A stretch of 64,000 nucleotides of DNA from UBA1479 sp040216635 (GCA_040216635.1 JAVJOU010000029.1:186001-250000); one strand, 5' to 3'; counted from the stretch's first letter, positions 53,352 through 63,238 are shown. The notes: generated from the letters alone by a model not told the origin. Numbers and translations are program-made.

Positions 53352-55865
53352 TCAGCCCCCCCTCACTTGGCCGAGAAACTTGCCGACCTCATCGCGTAAA
53401 ATCTCTGCCTGACGGGTCAATTCCGTGGCCGAAATCTGGATTTGTTCGGCCGCCACACCGGTTTCGCCGGCGGCCTGCGTCACCGCACCGATGTTTTCGC
53501 TCACCCGGGACGTACCGTTGGCCGCTTCTTCGACGCTGCGGGCGATTTCCTGAGTCGCCGCCCCCTGTTCTTCGACGGCCGAGGCGATCACCGTGCCGAT
53601 TTCATCGATCTCGCCGATGGTCCGGCTGATGCTTTGGATCGCTTCGACCGAATCCCTGGTGGCGGATTGGATATCATTGATCTGGGTGCTGATTTCCTCC
53701 GTCGCCTTGGCCGTCTGTGAAGCCAGGTTCTTGACCTCCGATGCGACCACGGCAAAGCCCTTGCCCGACTCGCCGGCACGGGCCGCTTCGATCGTCGCGT
53801 TCAGGGCCAGAAGATTGGTCTGCTCGGCAATATCCGTGATCAGGGCGACGACCTCGCCGATCTTTTCCGCGGCGAGCGCCAGACCTTGGATTTTGGCGTT
53901 GGTGTCATTGGCATCCTGCACCGCGCGCGAGGCGATCTGCGTCGATTGCACCACCTGCTGGCTGATTTCCGAGATCGAGGCCGACAATTGAGCCGCCGAT
54001 ACGCTGACCGTCTGTACGTTCTTGGAAGCATCATCCGCCGCCGTGGATACGATGTTGGATTGCGAACTGGCTTTGTCGGCGGTCTGCGTCATGGTTTCCG
54101 AGGAGACTTTCAATTCGCTTGCCGCCTCGGATACGACGCGGACGACATCGCCCACGCCCGCGTCCAGTGCATCGGCCATTTTGGCCATTTCTTCTTGCCG
54201 CGCGGCGGCCGCCCTTTCGCGCTCCCGCGCCGACTGTTCATCGACCAGCTTGGCCTGGCTCAAACTTTCCTTGAACACGATCAAGGCCGAGGCCATGTCG
54301 GCGATCTCGTCCTTGCCGGTGATCGAGATTTCCGTTTCCAGCTCGCCCTCGGCAACGGACTTGGTCGCCGCCGTCAAGACCTCCAGGCGGTGGCCCAGGC
54401 TGCGCCCGACATACAACCAGGCAATCAGCACCGTGATGCCGATGGCCAGCACGACGATGGCCGCCAAAAAGGAAGAACTGCGGCTGAACGCGGCAATGAT
54501 CTGGGCCGATCCCGATTTGACCTCTTCGCGGGCCGCCCCCACGATGGTGTCGACCTCGTTCGACAGATCGACCGAGACATCCTGCGTCTTCTGCAGGGCG
54601 TCAAAGGTGCGGTTGGCCGCCCCCAATGCCTGCCGGCGCAAGGCCACCACACTGTCCGCCCCCTCTGCGGCGGCGGCGAACCCGGCGGCGACCTTGCCGA
54701 TGTCCTCGGCCAGGGCCTTGTCCTTCAACTCCCCAATTTCAAAGTTGGTCTGACGCACGGCCAAAAGAATGGCTTCTTCAAGGCCATTCAGAAGATTGAT
54801 GTCGTTGACGTTCGCCGCCGTTGCCAGCAGCCCCGCCGTCCGGTTGGACTTGGCCTCGATCCGTAGCAAGGTATTGACCGTCTTGACCTTGGTATTGACC
54901 AGGGTGGAGCCCCGCACCGAGTTCTCGATCATGAATTTCTGCATGCCCTCGGCAAGGGTCTGATGCGCGGTTTCCATATCCGCTTCCAACAGCAGTTGCA
55001 GGCCCGCCTTTTCCTCGTCGATTTGCGCCATCTTGCCGCTGTCGACCGCCGCCAGGAACGCCGCCAGGGCCGCCTCGACGTCGGGCAGGTCCTGCTTCTT
55101 AAACAGTGTTTCCGCAATCTTATTGATGTCGGCAACGATCTCCGCAGAGGCCGGCTTGGCCTTGGCCGCTTTGGCCATCGCCACCGCCGCCACAAGGCGT
55201 TCCGCTTCCGTCCCCAGTTTCTGCGCCAGGGTCAGATGCGGCAGGTCCGCATTCATCAGATTGTTGACGGCCTTGACCCCGCCGATACTCAGCGATGCCG
55301 ATCCCTTGCCGACCTCGGCTTCGGCAGCGGCCAGAACCGGTGCAACCTTGGCCAACAGGGCTTCGTGCGTTGCCACCACCTGTTCCGACACTCCGGCCAG
55401 GCGCTTGTTGGCATTCAGCCGGGCGTTGACCTCGGACGACAGGGTTTCCAGATATGACTGAAACGAACCGACCAGCCGGTTCAGATTTTCGGCATTGGCG
55501 TCGGGCCCAGCCAAATTCTTGAATTCGTCGATCTGGCCGCGAATTTGTCCCAGCCGTCCTTCGAGGTCTTGTTTGATGGCGACACGTGTATCTTCGGCCT
55601 GGGCACGGGCAAGTGCGGGTGCCGCGGCCGAAAGCAGGGCACTGCTTCGGGCCAGGCCCAGTGCAGCCTCCATGGTTGGCACGGAACGCCCGACGGCGTC
55701 CTGAAAATCCTTCTCGACGCTGGAAAAGCCCCGCATGGCGACAATCCCCGCCGCGATGGTCAGGATCGTCACACAACCGAAGGCGACAAACAGCCGCGCC
55801 CGGACCTTATTCGGCATGAATCGTTCGATAACCACTGCTCCCCCCAAAACCACGTTCGTCATCGC
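53352..55865 (-). CDS. methyl-accepting chemotaxis protein
   Basis: About 837 residues from the ATG at 55865 (AGGA upstream); the ATG at 55817 is an alternative. Membrane helix one near 23-45, a long helical periplasmic ligand region to about 460, helix two (FLAAIVVLAIGITVLIAWLYV, about 463-485), HAMP (ITGKDEIADMASALIVF), then a cytoplasmic signalling hairpin with the tip EQTNLLALNATIEAARAGE. No C-terminal CheR pentapeptide. Ligand unknown. Confidence 0.93.
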   Translation of the reverse strand, partial: AMTNVVLGGAVVIERFMPNKVRARLFVAFGCVTILTIAAGIVAMRGFSSVEKDFQDAVGRSVPTMEAALGLARSSALLSAAAPALARAQAEDTRVAIKQDLEGRLGQIRGQIDEFKNLAGPDANAENLNRLVGSFQSYLETLSSEVNARLNANKRLAGVSEQVVATHEALLAKVAPVLAAAEAEVGKGSASLSIGGVKAVNNLMNADLPHLTLAQKLGTEAERLVAAVAMAKAAKAKPASAEIVADINKIAETLFKKQDLPDVEAALAAFLAAVDSGKMAQIDEEKAGLQLLLEADMETAHQTLAEGMQKFMIENSVRGSTLVNTKVKTVNTLLRIEAKSNRTAGLLATAANVNDINLLNGLEEAILLAVRQTNFEIGELKDKALAEDIGKVAAGFAAAAEGADSVVALRRQALGAANRTFDALQKTQDVSVDLSNEVDTIVGAAREEVKSGSAQIIAAFSRSSSFLAAIVVLAIGITVLIAWLYVGRSLGHRLEVLTAATKSVAEGELETEISITGKDEIADMASALIVFKESLSQAKLVDEQSARERERAAAARQEEMAKMADALDAGVGDVVRVVSEAASELKVSSETMTQTADKASSQSNIVSTAADDASKNVQTVSVSAAQLSASISEISQQVVQSTQIASRAVQDANDTNAKIQGLALAAEKIGEVVALITDIAEQTNLLALNATIEAARAGESGKGFAVVASEVKNLASQTAKATEEISTQINDIQSATRDSVEAIQSISRTIGEIDEIGTVIASAVEEQGAATQEIARSVEEAANGTSRVSENIGAVTQAAGETGVAAEQIQISATELTRQAEILRDEVGKFLGQVRGG

Positions 55866-56338
55866 GGTCCTATCGGCACCATTGCCGATATCACCGAACA
55901 AAACGACCACAGGAGAGCAGGTGTTAACTATCGACGTCTTGATCGCCCCGACGCCTCCCCTGAGGTGTGATCTTCACCGGCCGAAACCGGCCACATCCCC
56001 CGAAAACCTTTTATTTCACCACCTAAAACAAAGCCCCATATTTAGGCGATTTGTTTTCTTATTTTAATAAAATTGGCATGAAAAACAGATAGGTACAATA
56101 TATATTTAGTAATTGTTATTTACATAAATTTTACAAATATCACGTAATTTTTTTCACAAAAAATAGATGACGTTTTTGATTGCCGTCTGTCAGAAAACGC
56201 ACGCTTCATTCCGCCGAAATTTTCTCGGTCAGGTTAAAACTGTATGAAATTCAAAGGGAAGTCGGCCGCCATCAACAAGCAGGCATCGGCCGGCGATCCT
56301 GGCCATTCAAGCATGCTTGCAAATGATGGAACGCCGGA
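55866..56338. other. intergenic region, AT-rich in its middle
   Basis: No gene. 56050-56160 is very AT-rich compared with the flanks and probably holds the chemoreceptor promoter region. The segment next to the YbaK-type stop shows nothing I can name. Confidence 0.4.
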
Positions 56339-56902
56339 TCAGCCGTCTTGTCCGGTTTTTTCGCGAAAGGTCTTCGACCGCCCGAAACGCGGCAGCTCGA
56401 CCGCGTCCGGATCGATCGCTTCGGAAATGTTGTAGCTGACGAAGCCGCCGGTCAGACGCTTCAGTTCGTCAAACGTAACCGGAAACAAACAATGGGGGTG
56501 CCCTGCCGCCGCATATAGACGGTCGAACCGCCGCAGGCTGGCGTCGATCGCGATCGGCATGTCGTTGACCAGCCCCACGGGCGACACGCCGCCGATGGTG
56601 AACCCGGTCACGTCCTTGACCCGCTGGGCCTGCGGTTTGGTCACCTTGCCGGTCATGTCGAACACACGGGGCAGGCTTTCCGGCTTGCAGGTATGGTCGC
56701 CCGCGACAAGGGCCAGCACCGGCTTGTCGCCGATCCGGAAGGTCAGGGACTTAACGATCTGTCCAAGCTGGGCATCGACGGCACGGGCCGCGTCATCGGC
56801 CGTCTTGGCCGTGACGGTTAGCTCGATCACCCGGTCGCCCAGACCGGCGGCTTTGAGCGCCTCGCTTACCCGTTGAACCGACTTCTTGGTCTTGAACGCC
56901 AT
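56339..56902 (-). CDS. YbaK/EbsC-family aminoacyl-tRNA deacylase
   Basis: 187 residues. VKSLTFRIGDKPVLALVAGD with the conserved Lys, FTIGGVSPVGL, and CLFPVTFDELKRLTGG match the YbaK/ProX editing domain, which hydrolyses mischarged Cys- or Ala-tRNA(Pro). The exact tRNA is not predictable from sequence by eye. A GST gene is upstream on the same strand. Confidence 0.87.
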   Translation of the reverse strand: MAFKTKKSVQRVSEALKAAGLGDRVIELTVTAKTADDAARAVDAQLGQIVKSLTFRIGDKPVLALVAGDHTCKPESLPRVFDMTGKVTKPQAQRVKDVTGFTIGGVSPVGLVNDMPIAIDASLRRFDRLYAAAGHPHCLFPVTFDELKRLTGGFVSYNISEAIDPDAVELPRFGRSKTFREKTGQDG

Positions 56903-56950
56903 CGCCCCTGTCCATTCCGTTGGTGTGAAATCCCGTACGTTCGGGCCGGA

Positions 56951-57583
56951 CTAATTAGCGAACGGTACCGCCATTCCTTTTTGCACGGCCTCGCGCGCCG
57001 AGATTGTATCAAACCAGCGCTTCACGTTGGGGAATTCGTTGAGATCGACCTCGTGACGTTCATGACGCGACACCCAGGGGTAAACCGCGATATCGGCGAT
57101 GGAATAGAAATCACCGGCAAGGTATTCGGTCTCGTTCAGACGGCGGTCGTTCATCACCATGTAAAGCCGCTTGGTTTCGTCGTGATAGCGTTTCTGGCCG
57201 TAGGGCACGACTTCCTTGGGATTGAACATGAAATGGTGGGCTTGGCCGAACATCGGCCCGACACCGCCCATCTGCCACATCAGCCATTCAAAAGTCGCAA
57301 TCCGTTCCCGGCCCGCGCTGGGCAGAAGTTCGCTGCCCGTCTTTTCCGCCAGATAGACCAGAATGGCACCCGTCTCGAACACGGAAACCGGCTTGCCGTC
57401 CGGCCCGTCGGAATCGACGATCGCCGGAATGCGGTTATTGGGTGAAAGCTTCAGAAACTCAGGCGCATGCTGCTCGCCCTTGGAGATATTCACTTCGTGG
57501 GTCGTATATTCCAGGCCCACTTCTTCAAGCATGATGGATGCCTTGCGCCCGTTGGGCGTGGCCCAGGTATAAAGATCGATCAT
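56951..57583 (-). CDS. glutathione S-transferase (Nu-class-like)
   Basis: 210 residues. N-terminal thioredoxin-like domain begins LYTWATPNGRK, the TPNG motif of Nu-class YfcG/YghU proteins, and continues LSPNNRIPAIVDSDG; C-terminal helical domain follows. Such proteins reduce disulfides with glutathione rather than conjugating drugs. Cytoplasmic. Confidence 0.9.
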   Translation of the reverse strand: MIDLYTWATPNGRKASIMLEEVGLEYTTHEVNISKGEQHAPEFLKLSPNNRIPAIVDSDGPDGKPVSVFETGAILVYLAEKTGSELLPSAGRERIATFEWLMWQMGGVGPMFGQAHHFMFNPKEVVPYGQKRYHDETKRLYMVMNDRRLNETEYLAGDFYSIADIAVYPWVSRHERHEVDLNEFPNVKRWFDTISAREAVQKGMAVPFAN

Positions 57584-57675
57584 CGGGGATCCTCCTCCGT
57601 CATCGGTGTTTCGTCATTGCCGGCAAGCATAAGCGAACACCGGATACGGGCAAGGTTTTGCTGTGGTGCGCCGGA

Positions 57676-58092
57676 TCAATGCGCAGTGGGCGGCATAACG
57701 CCGCTGTTGTCCTCGGAAACCGGGGCCCATTCTTCGAGATAAGCCTTAATTGCTGCCTGCGCAGATTGTGCCGGGCCGCCGATTTTTTCCGCCCGCAGAT
57801 AGATAATGGTCAGGGTCAGCGACGTCAGGGCACGCTGGTCACGGCGCTTACGGGCTTCGTTGTGCATGCGGCTCAAGTGATCCTGGGCGCGCTTGAAGCC
57901 ATAGACCTCGTCCTTGTGCACGAAGGTTTCCAGGATGTAGTCGATATCCTTGCGCAGGTCCTGCGCGACATCGGCGCTGATCGGGCCGTAATGTTCTTCC
58001 GTCAGGGCGTGCAGGATATAAGTCACGTCGCGATTAAGGCGCCGCGCATCGGCCTCGGGGCCGAAAAACTTGTTGAAAATGCTTTTAATCAC
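57676..58092 (-). CDS. conserved small cytoplasmic protein, unknown
   Basis: About 138 residues if the GTG at 58092 (GGA upstream) is the start; the frame runs to 58206, but its first 38 residues look non-coding. Helical, charged (DVTYILHALTEEHYGPISADVAQDLRKDIDYILE). No family recognised. Confidence 0.55.
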   Translation of the reverse strand: MIKSIFNKFFGPEADARRLNRDVTYILHALTEEHYGPISADVAQDLRKDIDYILETFVHKDEVYGFKRAQDHLSRMHNEARKRRDQRALTSLTLTIIYLRAEKIGGPAQSAQAAIKAYLEEWAPVSEDNSGVMPPTAH

Positions 58093-58307
58093 GGGCGTCC
58101 GTTCACTTTCGATACTTGGAGAGAATATGGCGGGGACAATACCCCCCCAGGGGGCGTAAAAACAACCAGCGCCTGATGCAATTCGCCATAACAGTTCGCC
58201 CGGCACCGTAGTATTTTCGACCAGCCGGCGCGCGGTGATATGGTAGAAGCTCCTTCCCTACCCCTACTCCCAATCACCGCCACCAAACATAACCGACAGA
58301 ACACCCC

Positions 58308-59051
58308 ATGCCCGACCTGAACACCCTGGCCCTTGTCGCCGCGATTTTCCTGCTTGCCGGCGCTGTTAAAGGTGTTGTCGGCGTGGGCCTGCCGACCGTC
58401 GCCGCGGGCCTGATGACGGCGGCCGTCGGCCTGCACGAAGCGGTTCAACTGGTCATCGTGCCGGCCTTTCTGACCAACGTCTGGCAGGGCGCTTTCGGCG
58501 GCCAGTTCACAGCCCTTTGCCGGCGGCTGTGGCCCTTGTTGCTGATGTCGTGCATCGGCACCTGGTTCGGTGCGGCGATCCTTGTCGCCATCGACGCCCG
58601 TATATTGTCGGGCTCCCTCGGCGGGCTGCTTGCCGTCTATTCGCTGTATTCCCTGATAACCCCGCAAATTCCGCCGCCCGGCCGGTGGGAAAAACTGCTG
58701 GGTCCGGTCATCGGCTTCCTGGCCGGGATGGCCAGCGGTGCCGTGGCATCCTTCGTCATGCCGGGCGGGGTCTATCTGCAGGCCCTGGGACTGACCCGCG
58801 ACGGTCTGGTCCAGGCCATGGGGATCGCCTTTACCGTGGTGACGGCGGCCCAGGCGGTCAGCCTGTCGGGCCATGGGGTACTGACCCCGGAAATGACCAT
58901 GGCCTCGGCCTTGATGCTGGCCCCCGCCGCGGCGGGGATGATCGGCGGCCAGATGATCCGCCGCCGACTTCCCGCCGAGACCTTCCGCAAGGTGTTCTTC
59001 GTCGGCCTGATGATACTGGGGCTGTATCTCGCGGCCCGGGTGTTTATGTAA
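58308..59051 (+). CDS. TauE/SafE (TSUP) family permease
   Basis: 247 residues with about eight membrane helices. Opens LVAAIFLLAGAVKGVVGVGLPTVAAGLM, the first TSUP repeat, and has the second GFLAGMASGAVASFVMPGGVY. Family members export sulfite, sulfoacetate or other small sulfonates or organic acids. Divergent from the hypothetical gene, convergent with the SDR gene. Confidence 0.88.
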   Translation: MPDLNTLALVAAIFLLAGAVKGVVGVGLPTVAAGLMTAAVGLHEAVQLVIVPAFLTNVWQGAFGGQFTALCRRLWPLLLMSCIGTWFGAAILVAIDARILSGSLGGLLAVYSLYSLITPQIPPPGRWEKLLGPVIGFLAGMASGAVASFVMPGGVYLQALGLTRDGLVQAMGIAFTVVTAAQAVSLSGHGVLTPEMTMASALMLAPAAAGMIGGQMIRRRLPAETFRKVFFVGLMILGLYLAARVFM

Positions 59052-59055
59052 TCCG

Positions 59056-59790
59056 TCAGCCCGGAAGCATTTCCCCGACCTGCTTTTCAACGGCTTTCGG
59101 ATTTACCAGCAGATTGGCGTGCAGATCCGCCGCCATGGGATCGGGATAGATATCGTCTTTGCCGGCTTCCAAGCCGGCCAAAACAGCGCGGGCGACTTCC
59201 CATGGCGCCGTTTTTTCCATATCGACATTCGCCGCCATATCGGTGTCGATCGGCCCCGGATAGACGCCCAGGACATGGGTGCCTTGCCCCGCCAGTTCCG
59301 CCCGCACCCCCTGGGTCAGGGAATGGACCGCTGCCTTCGACGCGCTGTAGGAACCGAGCACGGGAAAATTGACCAGCGACGCCACCGAAGCAATATTGAT
59401 GATCGCTCCCCCGCCGTTATCCGCCAATACCGGCGCAAAGGCACGGATCATGTCCAATACGGCAAAATAATTGGTTTCCATCTCCTGTCGGGCCGGATCC
59501 GTTGTCTCGCCTGCGATGAAGGCGTTATAGCCGGCCACGCCCGCGTTGTTGATCAACAGCGTGACATCCGTGTTTTTCGCCGCATTGGCGATCTGTTGGC
59601 GGTCGGTCACGTCCAAGGCGACGGCAATAACACGCCCGGCCCCCGCAGCAACCAGACCGGCAAGCGATTCAGGATTACGCGCGGCGGCATAGATTTTTCT
59701 CGCACCATTATCAAGCAGGGCCTCGACAAAGGCTTTGCCGATCCCCCGGTTGGCACCGGTTACGAAGGCAACTGTGTTTTCGAATTGCAT
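59056..59790 (-). CDS. short-chain dehydrogenase/reductase
   Basis: 244 residues from the ATG at 59790 (AAAGGA upstream). TGANRGIG cofactor loop, NNAGVAG, catalytic Ser in NIASVAS, and YSASK with both Tyr and Lys. Complete active site. Its promoter holds two copies of a TetR-type operator, and a TetR gene follows upstream, so it is the likely target gene. Confidence 0.9.
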   Translation of the reverse strand: MQFENTVAFVTGANRGIGKAFVEALLDNGARKIYAAARNPESLAGLVAAGAGRVIAVALDVTDRQQIANAAKNTDVTLLINNAGVAGYNAFIAGETTDPARQEMETNYFAVLDMIRAFAPVLADNGGGAIINIASVASLVNFPVLGSYSASKAAVHSLTQGVRAELAGQGTHVLGVYPGPIDTDMAANVDMEKTAPWEVARAVLAGLEAGKDDIYPDPMAADLHANLLVNPKAVEKQVGEMLPG

Positions 59791-59813
59791 GTACAGGGCA
59801 TCCTTTGATTTTG

Positions 59814-59862
59814 TTGAACGATTATTCAATATGTTTCGCCGTTATATTGAACGATCATTCAA
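59814..59862. promoter_or_regulatory. two TetR-type operator copies upstream of the SDR gene
   Basis: TTGAACGATTATTCAA (59814-59829) and TTGAACGATCATTCAA (59847-59862), 33 bases apart, both near-palindromic. A third, TTGAACGACCAATCAA (60477-60492), matches 14 of 16 and lies upstream of the TetR gene itself. Confidence 0.75.
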
Positions 59863-59878
59863 TACTCAAGAAAATTTT

Positions 59879-60457
59879 TTATGACAGGAAGTTTTCCGCA
59901 TGTTCACGGGATTCCTTGATGAAAGGGTGATCCCGTTTTGCCCGGGCCATTAAGCGCGCGGCCGCAAGCAACCCCTGTATCAGGCGTGCGGTCTGATCGG
60001 GGTCGACATCAGCCGGTATCTCTCCAACCTCCTGCCCCTTTCTGATCAGGTTGCAAATCAGGGTTTCAACCTGCGCCAAACTGCGTTGGATTATTTGCGT
60101 GACCTCATCATCCTCCGGCCTCGCTTCAAGCACCGAATTCATTATGAAACAGCCACAAGATTCCCCGCCCCCATCGACTTCCGCGATCAGGGTGTCGAAC
60201 AGGCTGAGGATGGCATCACGCGGCGAATACGTGTTTTCCAATTTCCCCATACTTTGGGTCGTCTGCTGTTCATATTTGGCAAGGCAGAGCTGGAACAAAT
60301 GTTCCTTGTCCTTGAACGCGGCATAGATCGAGCCGGGGTTAAGACCGGTCTCCGCGACCAAGTCTTTCATAGACGTACCTTTGAACCCACGCTGCCAAAA
60401 GGCGCGCATGGCTTTATCCAGGACCTTGTCCTCATCGAACTGTTTTTCCCACGGCAT
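59879..60457 (-). CDS. TetR/AcrR-family repressor
   Basis: 192 residues. N-terminal HTH (VLDKAMRAFWQRGFKGTSMKDLVAETGLNPGSIYAAFKDKEHLF) and helical ligand domain with CGCFIMNSVLEA. Close to the TetR members that guard SDR or reductase genes for electrophiles. Three candidate operators surround it and its SDR neighbour. Confidence 0.9.
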   Translation of the reverse strand: MPWEKQFDEDKVLDKAMRAFWQRGFKGTSMKDLVAETGLNPGSIYAAFKDKEHLFQLCLAKYEQQTTQSMGKLENTYSPRDAILSLFDTLIAEVDGGGESCGCFIMNSVLEARPEDDEVTQIIQRSLAQVETLICNLIRKGQEVGEIPADVDPDQTARLIQGLLAAARLMARAKRDHPFIKESREHAENFLS

Positions 60458-60476
60458 GGCTCCGGACTATCAGGTT

Positions 60477-60492
60477 TTGAACGACCAATCAA
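60477..60492. promoter_or_regulatory. third TetR-type operator, in TetR promoter
   Basis: TTGAACGACCAATCAA, 20 bases upstream of the TetR start on the minus strand; supports autorepression. Confidence 0.6.
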
Positions 60493-60654
60493 CGTTGCTT
60501 GCCCCCCTCATCCGTCAGCCTTGATTCACCGTTTTCTAACATTTGCCTTCCAGGGTTACGGAAGTCGTGGCAAGCTTATGCCCGTGGGGACTTGAATTGG
60601 GGATTTGAGTTATTGGACGCAAACGCGCCGACGCGCGTTTTATGGAGACGAGAC

Positions 60655-61473
60655 ATGACCCCGACCCGTTTTTCGGACAATTTCATCCGCCTTCCCGCGG
60701 CGGCCGTTCTTGCCTTGGCGCTCAGCGGCACCGCTGCTTTTGCCGATGACGCCGCCAAGGAACAGGCCAACACAACGCCGGCCGAAATCAAAATGCAGTA
60801 TCACACGCCCGAGGCCGAGACCAAGGACGACGACCCCTTGGAATCCCTCAACCGCGTGACATCCGGTTTCAACAGCATTTTCCGCGGCATGATCCTGGAT
60901 CCGCTGATTTCAGGCTATAAGGCCGTCACGCCGGACGCGATGCAGGAAGCGATTTCCCACGCCGCCAATAACCTGTCGGAACCGGTCACGGCGGTCTCCT
61001 CGTTTTTGCAGGGCGATACGGAAAATGCCGGCAATGCCACCCAGCGCTTTCTGATCAATTCGACCGTGGGTATTGGCGGGCTGAGCGACCCGGCCAGTGA
61101 CATGGGCATTCAGTCCCGTCAGGAAGACCTGGGACAGGCCATGGGTGCCGGCGGCATGGAACCGGGCCCCCATATTGTTTTGCCGATCCTGGGCCCCAGC
61201 AACCTGCGCGACGCCACCGGCGACATTCTGACGTCGATCGCCAATCCTTTGCCGCTGGTCGGCAAGGCCGCGCAGGGCACGGTGACCTATTCGGATAATC
61301 AGGACGCGATCAAGGCCGCGACCGGCAATTCGCTGGATCCCTACACCACGGAAAAGGCGCTGTATGAGCAGAAACGCCAGTGGGAAGTCAGCAACGGCGC
61401 CGTCAGTGCCCCGGCCGACGGCCCGACCCTGGCCGACGAAGGGCCGTCACTGGCGACAAAACCGGCACAGTAA
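60655..61473 (+). CDS. MlaA (VacJ)-family protein without lipobox
   Basis: 272 residues from the ATG at 60655 (GGAGACGAG upstream). DDPLESLNRVTSGFNSIF, FLINSTVGIGGLSDPAS, EDLGQAMGAGG and LPILGPSNLRDATG are MlaA signatures; MlaA removes misplaced phospholipid from the outer membrane outer leaflet. Typical MlaA is a lipoprotein, but this signal ends GTAAFADD with no Cys, so it would be cut by signal peptidase I. No mla transporter genes are adjacent. Confidence 0.86.
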   Translation: MTPTRFSDNFIRLPAAAVLALALSGTAAFADDAAKEQANTTPAEIKMQYHTPEAETKDDDPLESLNRVTSGFNSIFRGMILDPLISGYKAVTPDAMQEAISHAANNLSEPVTAVSSFLQGDTENAGNATQRFLINSTVGIGGLSDPASDMGIQSRQEDLGQAMGAGGMEPGPHIVLPILGPSNLRDATGDILTSIANPLPLVGKAAQGTVTYSDNQDAIKAATGNSLDPYTTEKALYEQKRQWEVSNGAVSAPADGPTLADEGPSLATKPAQ

Positions 61474-61498
61474 AGCGTTATCCGTAATCCTATATCTC

Positions 61499-61515
61499 CC
61501 GGCCAATTCGGCCGG
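61499..61515. terminator. hairpin between convergent genes
   Basis: CCGGCC-AATTC-GGCCGG between the MlaA-like and convergent SDR genes. No T run; weak. Confidence 0.35.
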
Positions 61516-62235
61516 TCATACGGGCACGTGCCCGATGCTGCCGCCGCCGCAAACATATAACGTTTGCCCGGTCACGTAGGACGCCTCGGGCGAGAGCAGG
61601 AACGCGATCGGCCCCGCGATTTCCTCGGGCGTTCCGACACGGCCAAGCGGTATGGATGAAAGCACATCCGCCAATTCTTTCGACCCATCCGGGTGATTGC
61701 CTTTGAACAAGGTTGTCGCCACCGGCCCAGGGGCAATGCAATTGACGGTTATGTTGTCATTGGCCAGATCCAAGGCCCAGCTTCGCGTCAGCCCGACAAG
61801 TGCTGCCTTGGTCGCAACATAGGGCGTGCGCACGGCCCGGCCGACAACCACGCGGCTTGCGATATTGACAATACGACCGCCCCCCTGCGCCGCACGCAAG
61901 CACGGCAGCATAATTTGCGTGATCTGCACGACGGCCCGCAGATTGACGTCGTAGTGGGCATCCATTTCTTCCATCGTTACCGTATCGATCGAACGAGCCC
62001 GAGACACACCGGCGTTATTGACTAGCCCCGTAACCGCATGACGTTCGGCAATTTCCGCACCGACATCGGCAAGAACAGCGGAATCTGCAAAATCCACTTC
62101 ATAAAAATGACCAGGAAACGATTCCGGTGCGGTGCGTCCTGTACCGATCACCGCATGCCCGGCATCGGCCAGCAATTGTGCCGTCGCCAAGCCGATGCCT
62201 CTGTTTGCTCCGGTTATTACCGTTGTCGCTGTCAT
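61516..62235 (-). CDS. short-chain dehydrogenase/reductase
   Basis: 239 residues. ITGANRGIG, NNAGVSRA, NIASRVVVGRAVRTPYVATKAA: Ser and YxxxK are intact. C-terminal YVTGQTLYVCGGGSIG is typical of 3-oxoacyl-ACP-reductase-like SDRs. Divergent from the IclR regulator, with a shared 80-base promoter gap; probably its target. Confidence 0.9.
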   Translation of the reverse strand: MTATTVITGANRGIGLATAQLLADAGHAVIGTGRTAPESFPGHFYEVDFADSAVLADVGAEIAERHAVTGLVNNAGVSRARSIDTVTMEEMDAHYDVNLRAVVQITQIMLPCLRAAQGGGRIVNIASRVVVGRAVRTPYVATKAALVGLTRSWALDLANDNITVNCIAPGPVATTLFKGNHPDGSKELADVLSSIPLGRVGTPEEIAGPIAFLLSPEASYVTGQTLYVCGGGSIGHVPV

Positions 62236-62315
62236 TCGATCATCCTATATATTCGTACCGCATAGCAGTACACCGTTCCGCATATTGACACACCTTTTAA
62301 ATATGAAGTTAAATC

Positions 62316-63197
62316 ATGACAAGCAACAGAGAGCGCGATCAACGCGCTCTCATTTCAAAATTGGAAACATCCGTGAACGACAGCACACCACCCGATGCGG
62401 GGAAGGACCGCGCCTTTGTGAACGGGCTGGCGCGGGGATTGAAGGTCCTGGCTTCCTTTTCCCCCGACAGCAACCGGATGAGTCTGGGCGACTTGGCACA
62501 AGCGACCGGCCTGCCCAAGTCGACGGTTGCCCGTCTGGTCCATACCCTGGTGGAAGTCGGCTACGTTTACGTCTGTCCCGACAGCGGCCGGTACCGTATT
62601 CACCCGCGCGTTTTGACCCTGGGTTATCCCGTCATGGCGACCATGGACAAACGACTGGTGGCCCTGCCCATGATGCAGGAACTGGCCGATTATTCGCGCG
62701 GTACGGTTTCCTTGGGCATACGTGACGGCCTGTCCATGATCTTGATCGAACGATCACGGGACCGCACGGTGCGCGCCCTGCCCCTTGATATCGGTTCACG
62801 CATACCGATGGAAACGACATCCATGGGACAAGCCTACTTCGCGTCCGCCAGTCCTGCTGAAAAAACCGACATCTTGGAACAATTCAAAACCCATGATCCG
62901 GACCGCTTCAAAGAAGTGGAACGCAAGCTCCGCGCAGCAGAACGGGAATACGCCGAAAAAGGATATTGCACGGCCGTCGGCACGTGGGAAGACGACGTCA
63001 ATGCCGTTGGCGTCGCCGTCGAACTCTCCAACGAAGCCATGGCCGCCTTCAACTGCGGCGGCCCGTCATCGCGCATTGCGGAACAATCCCTACCCGACCT
63101 GGGCATACGTCTTGCCGAGCTTGCCCGGCATTTCCAGACCGCGGATTGGGTCGGGCAACTGCCGCCGCGCCCTTACCGAGGCGTCGAAACCTCATAA
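62316..63197 (+). CDS. IclR-family transcriptional regulator
   Basis: 293 residues. N-terminal winged helix (FVNGLARGLKVLASFSPDSNRMSLGDLAQATGLPKSTVARLVHTLVEVGYV) and C-terminal IclR ligand domain (IPMETTSMGQAYFA, EYAEKGYCTAVGTWEDDVNAVGVAV). Controls catabolic operons, likely the divergent SDR and the downstream TAXI transporter. The 80-base gap to the SDR gene has two similar CCGCATA copies that might be part of its site. Confidence 0.9.
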   Translation: MTSNRERDQRALISKLETSVNDSTPPDAGKDRAFVNGLARGLKVLASFSPDSNRMSLGDLAQATGLPKSTVARLVHTLVEVGYVYVCPDSGRYRIHPRVLTLGYPVMATMDKRLVALPMMQELADYSRGTVSLGIRDGLSMILIERSRDRTVRALPLDIGSRIPMETTSMGQAYFASASPAEKTDILEQFKTHDPDRFKEVERKLRAAEREYAEKGYCTAVGTWEDDVNAVGVAVELSNEAMAAFNCGGPSSRIAEQSLPDLGIRLAELARHFQTADWVGQLPPRPYRGVETS

Positions 63198-63238
63198 ATC
63201 CAACCAACCATAAACCTGCCACTAGGAGGAAAGATCTG

